DNA of 9,258 bases from DASVSE01 sp036399715 (GTDB taxonomy: Bacteria; Bacteroidota; Rhodothermia; Rhodothermales; Rubricoccaceae), in assembly GCA_036399715.1 (NCBI GenBank), contig DASWMO010000216.1:1-9258 (forward strand). The letters run 5' to 3'. This document shows, piece by piece, positions 6,897-9,258 of the stretch. The notes beneath the pieces were generated by a model. The model saw nothing but the letters and a program-made list of their open reading frames with translations, was not told the DNA's origin and ran no database searches. The translations under genes were made by a program, and so were the position numbers. Within the stretch, counting starts at the first letter, position 1. Each line of letters begins with the position of its first letter.

Positions 6897-8309
6897 TCAC
6901 TGTTCTGCTGCGGAGTGCTCGTCTAACACGTCAAGTCGGTGAGCCCGGAGCGTACTCCGCACTGCAATAGGCATGTCGTGCTCGGGGACGTCCATTGCTT
7001 TAGCTGACTCGTACGCTCGGTGGAGAAAGGGAAGCTCAGCCCGAAGGCGATTTGTAGCCTCCATGTCAACGTGGGCTTGGCCGGCTGGCGTGAGTCTGTT
7101 CCAGACAGCGTCGAGCCGCTGTGCCCGGGCACGATCGACCTCTCGCTCCGCAGCCTCCGCGGCAACCCGCTTGGCTTGGGCCCCGTCTCGGGGACGTTCG
7201 GAGCGTGACAGCCCCCCTGCCCCCATCGGCGGCTGCGCTGCAATGTCGGCGCTCCGTCGCGAGGCAGCTCGGCGTACAACCTCAGGCTCATTCGGGCGGT
7301 AATCCGACCGGATGGCGGCGAGCGTGAACGCAGCGACGTTCTTGACGGCCCGGCCCCGTTCGAGTTCAGCCTCCACGTACGCCAGGTTGCCCTCAATCCG
7401 GTCGGCACCGAACTCCGTGGAGGTGTCGAGCGCCTGAGCCTCAGACAGCCCAAAGGTCAGCAGGCGCGTTTGGAGGTCAACGAGCGGGTGAGACGCGACG
7501 ACGGCCTGAGGGTCGGGGGCAAGCTCGCGCGGGTCTGGAAGTGCCTTACCGCCTAGGGCCCCGCTGCGCTCGCCGCGGAGCTCGAGAAGGAGCTGGGCGT
7601 TCTCATGGACCGCGAATTTCAGGGCTACGACCCGGCGGTCCTCTCGCCTTGTCTCCATCGCGATCCGGATGTCCGAGTACCGGTTGACCTCGTCCACGGC
7701 CGGCTTGAGCACGCCGCGGTTGAGATACTTGAACTCACCATATTGGTCGTCTTCGACTCCGAGAAGGCCGCGCCAATCGTCAAGCGAGATCCAGCCTGTT
7801 GTCCCAACCTTCCGGAAGCGGACGCAGTTCTCGTAGAGCGCAAGGGCATAACCAGATCCGAAACGCTCTTGTACGGCAAGGTTAATCCGGGCGTAAATCT
7901 CCGGGTTGTAGAGCTTCCTCCGGAGATCGGGCGCGTACGCGTACCGGCACGTCCCCCCCTTCACAACGGCTTGGGCGAGAAGCGAAGCGACACCCCACTC
8001 TTCCTGGCCATCGCGGGCGAGCCCGTTCCAGCGGACCTTGAGGTCAACGAGCCCTTCAAGGGCCTCCCGGAGGTGCTCGGTGTCGTTCGAGCTAAAGCCG
8101 GCTGCGTCGGCGAGCGTCCGGACGCGGATTGTGTGCTCGACGACGTCAGTCCGGGGGAGGTCCTCGTACGCGTTGAGGAGGAGGACATTGGCAACCTTCC
8201 TTTGGAGCAGCGAGATCTGCCCCTTGACGTGGACCGCGCCAACGTGCTTCTTCAGCACCCGCTGAGCCAGGTCGGTGCGGACGTCGGTCTTGTTTGGGCG
8301 GTTAGCCAT
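6897..8309 (-). CDS. Plasmid replication initiator, Rep_3/RepB superfamily, with long C-terminal extension
   Basis: A 470-residue initiator expected to bind the iterons next to its gene, melt the origin and recruit the host replisome. Residues 25-150 form the first winged helix (VKGQISLLQRKVANVLLLNAYEDL at 28-51, then a LREALEGLVDLKVRW segment). Residues 155-245 form the second, with ALYENCVRFRKVG and the family signature YGEFKYLNRGVLKPAVDEVN (190-209) followed by RYSDIRI. Typical Rep_3 proteins end near residue 230-330; here about 220 more residues follow. They include GLSEAQALDTSTEFGADRIE (287-306), NLAYVEAELERGRAVKNVAA (308-327) and FTLAAIRSDY, a pattern seen in related initiators, and a charged, Ala-rich, probably coiled segment (366-405). 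ATG 8309 is preferred over ATG 8363, which falls at the predicted transcription start and within operator sequence. The gene looks less GC-rich than the cargo genes. Confidence 0.9.
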   Translation of the reverse strand: MANRPNKTDVRTDLAQRVLKKHVGAVHVKGQISLLQRKVANVLLLNAYEDLPRTDVVEHTIRVRTLADAAGFSSNDTEHLREALEGLVDLKVRWNGLARDGQEEWGVASLLAQAVVKGGTCRYAYAPDLRRKLYNPEIYARINLAVQERFGSGYALALYENCVRFRKVGTTGWISLDDWRGLLGVEDDQYGEFKYLNRGVLKPAVDEVNRYSDIRIAMETRREDRRVVALKFAVHENAQLLLELRGERSGALGGKALPDPRELAPDPQAVVASHPLVDLQTRLLTFGLSEAQALDTSTEFGADRIEGNLAYVEAELERGRAVKNVAAFTLAAIRSDYRPNEPEVVRRAASRRSADIAAQPPMGAGGLSRSERPRDGAQAKRVAAEAAEREVDRARAQRLDAVWNRLTPAGQAHVDMEATNRLRAELPFLHRAYESAKAMDVPEHDMPIAVRSTLRAHRLDVLDEHSAAEQ

Positions 8310-8342
8310 TAGGCATGGGGCAACTTCGGGGATGGTACGACT

Positions 8343-8378
8343 GAGAGGTGACGTGTGCCACACCGTCTATTATCACCT
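8343..8378. promoter_or_regulatory. Inverted half-iterons at the rep promoter (probable autoregulatory operator)
   Basis: The minus-strand sequence CGTCACCTCTCA, identical to part of the iterons, lies at 8343-8354, and an opposed iteron-like unit GTCTATTATCACCTT starts at 8365. GGTGA (8347-8351) and TCACC (8373-8377) thus face each other across the predicted start of rep transcription. In pPS10 and pSC101, Rep dimers bind inverted iteron halves of this kind to repress rep. The sequence match is direct; the function is inferred. Confidence 0.65.
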
Positions 8379-8596
8379 TCTGGCATCCTAGCGGTCAAAG
8401 TCGCCCTTCTCCCCTCTTTGGGCCCCGTCCCGTAAACGGTCACCTCAGGGTCATTAGGGACAGTGGTGGCCGTTCCGTGGCAGCGGTGCTGCCCTTACCA
8501 GCCCCGCAGACCGTCACGCTTCGTCCGTTCGTGGACATCCCTCAGGCTGGTGTGATCATGTGCCCGTGCATCCTGTAGGCCGTCACCTTTGGTGAG
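8365..8596 (+). repeat. Four dispersed iteron-like units spaced about 70 bp apart
   Basis: Units resembling the tandem iterons begin at 8365 (GTCTATTATCACC), 8432 (GTAAACGGTCACC), 8506 (GCAGACCGTCACG) and 8575 (GTAGGCCGTCACC), and the tandem array begins at 8645. The steps are 67, 74, 69 and 70 bp. The last dispersed unit also carries an inverted half, TCACC TTT GGTGA (8583-8595). All lie in the same orientation as the tandem iterons. Confidence 0.7.
8369..8398 (-). promoter_or_regulatory. Predicted sigma70-like rep promoter
   Basis: On the minus strand: -35 TTGACC (8398-8393), an 18-nt spacer, and -10 GATAAT (8374-8369), each matching consensus at 5 of 6 bases. Transcription would start near 8362, leaving a leader of about 50 nt before ATG 8309. 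The -10 box overlaps a half-iteron, which suits repression by Rep. Confidence 0.6.
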
Positions 8597-8644
8597 CAGA
8601 CGAGCTGAGTGGGCAGCACCCGGGATGACATTGCAGGCTCTCCT

Positions 8645-8776
8645 GTAGGCCCTCACCTTCGGTCCCGTAGACCATCACCTCTCAACCCGTAGACCATCAC
8701 CTTTCATCCCGTAGACCATCACCTTTCATCCCGTAGACCGTCACCTCTCAACCCGTAGACCATCACCTTTGCGTCC
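8645..8776 (+). repeat. Six tandem 22-bp iterons (Rep binding sites)
   Basis: Direct repeats begin at 8645, 8667, 8689, 8711, 8733 and 8755, exactly 22 bp apart. The consensus is GTAGACCRTCACCTYTCAWC plus CC. The units at 8689 and 8711 are identical; the first (GTAGGCCCTCACC) and the last (diverging after CACCTTT) are less perfect, as is usual at array edges. A 22-bp period, about two helical turns, is classic for Rep_3 iterons and puts the Rep molecules on one face of the DNA. Confidence 0.93.
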
Positions 8777-8808
8777 GCATCCCCTTGGCGGCCAACGGGA
8801 TGCGGACG
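8772..8808. repeat. 37-bp near-perfect palindrome in the origin
   Basis: Arms C+GTCCGCATCCC (8772-8783) and GGGATGCGGAC+G (8797-8808) pair perfectly. Inside them TTGGC (8785-8789) and GCCAA (8791-8795) also pair around the single central G8790. Only C8784/C8796 is mismatched, so 17 of 18 pairs form. It begins within the final iteron and ends where the TAAAC repeats begin. It could form a cruciform or bind a dimeric protein. It lacks a T-tract, so a plain terminator is less likely. Confidence 0.85.
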
Positions 8809-8846
8809 GTAAACGTTCTAAACGGTATTAAACATCTTAAACGACG
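8809..8846. repeat. AT-rich block of four TAAAC repeats at 9-10 bp spacing (candidate unwinding element)
   Basis: TAAAC begins at 8810, 8819, 8829 and 8838, in the contexts TAAACGTTC, TAAACGGTAT, TAAACATCT and TAAACGACG. It is the most AT-rich stretch of the origin and lies just beyond the iterons and palindrome, where an initiator-melted DNA unwinding element is expected. The near-helical spacing could also mean a repeated protein site. Confidence 0.6.
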
Positions 8847-8854
8847 ACGAGCCC

Positions 8855-8899
8855 GTAAACCGTCACCTTACCGCTTCGTAGCCCGTCGCGTCGTCGTGT
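8855..8899 (+). repeat. Two outlying degenerate iterons beyond the AT-rich block
   Basis: GTAAACCGTCACCTT begins at 8855 and is a strong match to the iteron core. GTAGCCCGTCGCGTC follows at 8878, 23 bp on, and is weaker. They place Rep sites on both sides of the AT-rich block. From here to the parA control region I see only a GTCGTC/GACGAC inverted repeat (8890-8912). Confidence 0.55.
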
Positions 8900-8999
8900 T
8901 CAGTCTGACGACATGATGAGGAATGCTCCGTGATTGAGGATGACCCGCACAGCCTACACGCCTGCAGCCTGGGATAAAGTCAGAGTGAAAGGGCCACGA

Positions 9000-9085
9000 T
9001 ATGATATCATACCATGGCTCGGAAGCGATTTACAGAGCTTGACACGCCCCGTTGAAATGGTATCATACGAGATCATCTGATATCA
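9000..9085. promoter_or_regulatory. ATCA-core repeats upstream of parA (candidate operator or centromere)
   Basis: TATGATATCATA (9000-9011) is a perfect 12-bp palindrome. TATCATA recurs at 9061-9067, GATCATC at 9071-9077 and TGATATCA at 9078-9085. ATCATACCAT on the left and ATGGTATCAT (9057-9066) on the right are inverted repeats with one mismatch. Such short repeats before a small parA gene are often bound by its partner (a ParG/omega-type protein) or by ParA itself, for autorepression and sometimes as the centromere. No partner gene is inside the window. Confidence 0.55.
9039..9066 (+). promoter_or_regulatory. Predicted sigma70-like parA promoter
   Basis: -35 TTGACA (9039-9044, perfect consensus), a 16-nt spacer and -10 TATCAT (9061-9066, 5 of 6). 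The -10 box lies inside one of the ATCA-core repeats, so a repressor there would block RNA polymerase. The predicted start near 9073 leaves a leader of about 20 nt before ATG 9093. Confidence 0.65.
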
Positions 9086-9092
9086 CGCGGCT

Positions 9093-9258
9093 ATGGTTGT
9101 CCTCGTCGGCGGAGAGAAAGGTGGGACTGGGAAAACGACGCTGGCGACGACGCTCGCGGCAGCACGTTCGGCTTCCGGGCGAGACGTGCTTCTCGTCGAC
9201 ACGGATCACCAAGGGAGCGCGAGCCACTGGGCCACCGTACGGGACGAGGCCGTGGCAT
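9093..9258 (+). CDS. parA: ParA-family partition ATPase (N-terminal 55 residues, cut by window end)
   Basis: The start of a Walker-type partition ATPase that moves plasmid copies over the nucleoid. The protein begins MVVLVGGEKGGTGKTTLATT with the deviant Walker A motif KGGTGKTT (9-16, signature Lys9 plus Lys14), followed by GRDVLLVDTDHQGSASHW with the A' motif Asp at VDTD. The ATPase fold starts at residue 1 with no N-terminal DNA-binding domain, so it is of the short ParA/ParF (type Ib) kind, whose repression is usually done by the partner protein. There is no Shine-Dalgarno sequence. The rest of the gene and any parB/parG lie beyond the right edge. Confidence 0.92.
   Translation, partial: MVVLVGGEKGGTGKTTLATTLAAARSASGRDVLLVDTDHQGSASHWATVRDEAVA

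Larger units (their letters stand above)
8364..8900. other. Iteron-type plasmid replication origin region
   Basis: This span between the rep start and the parA control region holds no credible gene. It contains dispersed and tandem iterons, a long palindrome and an AT-rich TAAAC repeat block, the usual parts of a Rep_3 origin. No good DnaA box (TTATNCACA) was found by eye. The limits are approximate. Confidence 0.8.

Noticed and set aside
7605..8312. Plus-strand open frame of 235 codons.
   Set aside because: It lies wholly antisense to the well-supported rep gene and has no recognisable domain; it is a codon-bias shadow.
8348..8578. Plus-strand 76-codon open frame in the origin.
   Set aside because: It runs through the rep promoter and iterons, with no domain or plausible start.
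8645..8776. Regular 22-bp repeats could be read as a CRISPR array.
   Set aside because: The repeats are directly abutting with no unique spacers and sit next to a Rep_3 gene; they are iterons.

Overview
The window looks like a GC-rich plasmid backbone carrying a small cargo block. None of the eight candidate starts has a convincing Shine-Dalgarno sequence. That, with the GC-rich codon use and the type of Rep protein, suggests a Bacteroidota/Rhodothermota-like host (Rubricoccaceae- or Salinibacter-like). This is an inference from style, not a proven taxonomy.

Layout. 1-1904: a partial MocR/PdxR-type regulator (minus strand, cut by the left edge) divergent from a GNAT acetyltransferase. 2009-3205: two exported small proteins of unknown role, an NTF2-like lipoprotein and a DUF1579-like protein. 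3338-6148 (minus): a type II restriction-modification pair, an Eco57I/TaqI-like N6-adenine methyltransferase followed after 3 nt by an XhoI/PaeR7I-family endonuclease, so the expected target is CTCGAG. 6149-6466: a gene-free stretch with an unusual 8 x 10-bp array in which every unit carries AACG. 6467-6718: a small excisionase/AlpA-like helix-turn-helix protein, divergent from the methyltransferase.

6897-9258 is the replication and partition module. It holds a Rep_3 (RepB-type) initiator on the minus strand with a long C-terminal extension, a sigma70-like rep promoter embedded in inverted half-iterons, dispersed iterons about 70 bp apart, six tandem 22-bp iterons, a 37-bp near-perfect palindrome, an AT-rich run of TAAAC repeats at 9-10 bp, two further iteron-like units, and then a ParA ATPase gene cut by the right edge. 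A TTGACA/TATCAT promoter drives parA and overlaps ATCA-core repeats.

How it fits together (inference): Rep binds the iterons to fire replication and the inverted half-sites to limit its own synthesis. ParA, with a partner beyond the window, segregates the plasmid. The restriction-modification pair can add post-segregational selection. The most interesting unexplained features are the phased AACG array next to the HTH gene, its resemblance to the TAAAC array in the origin, and the palindrome between iterons and AT-rich repeats. No transposase, CRISPR array, rRNA or tRNA was seen.
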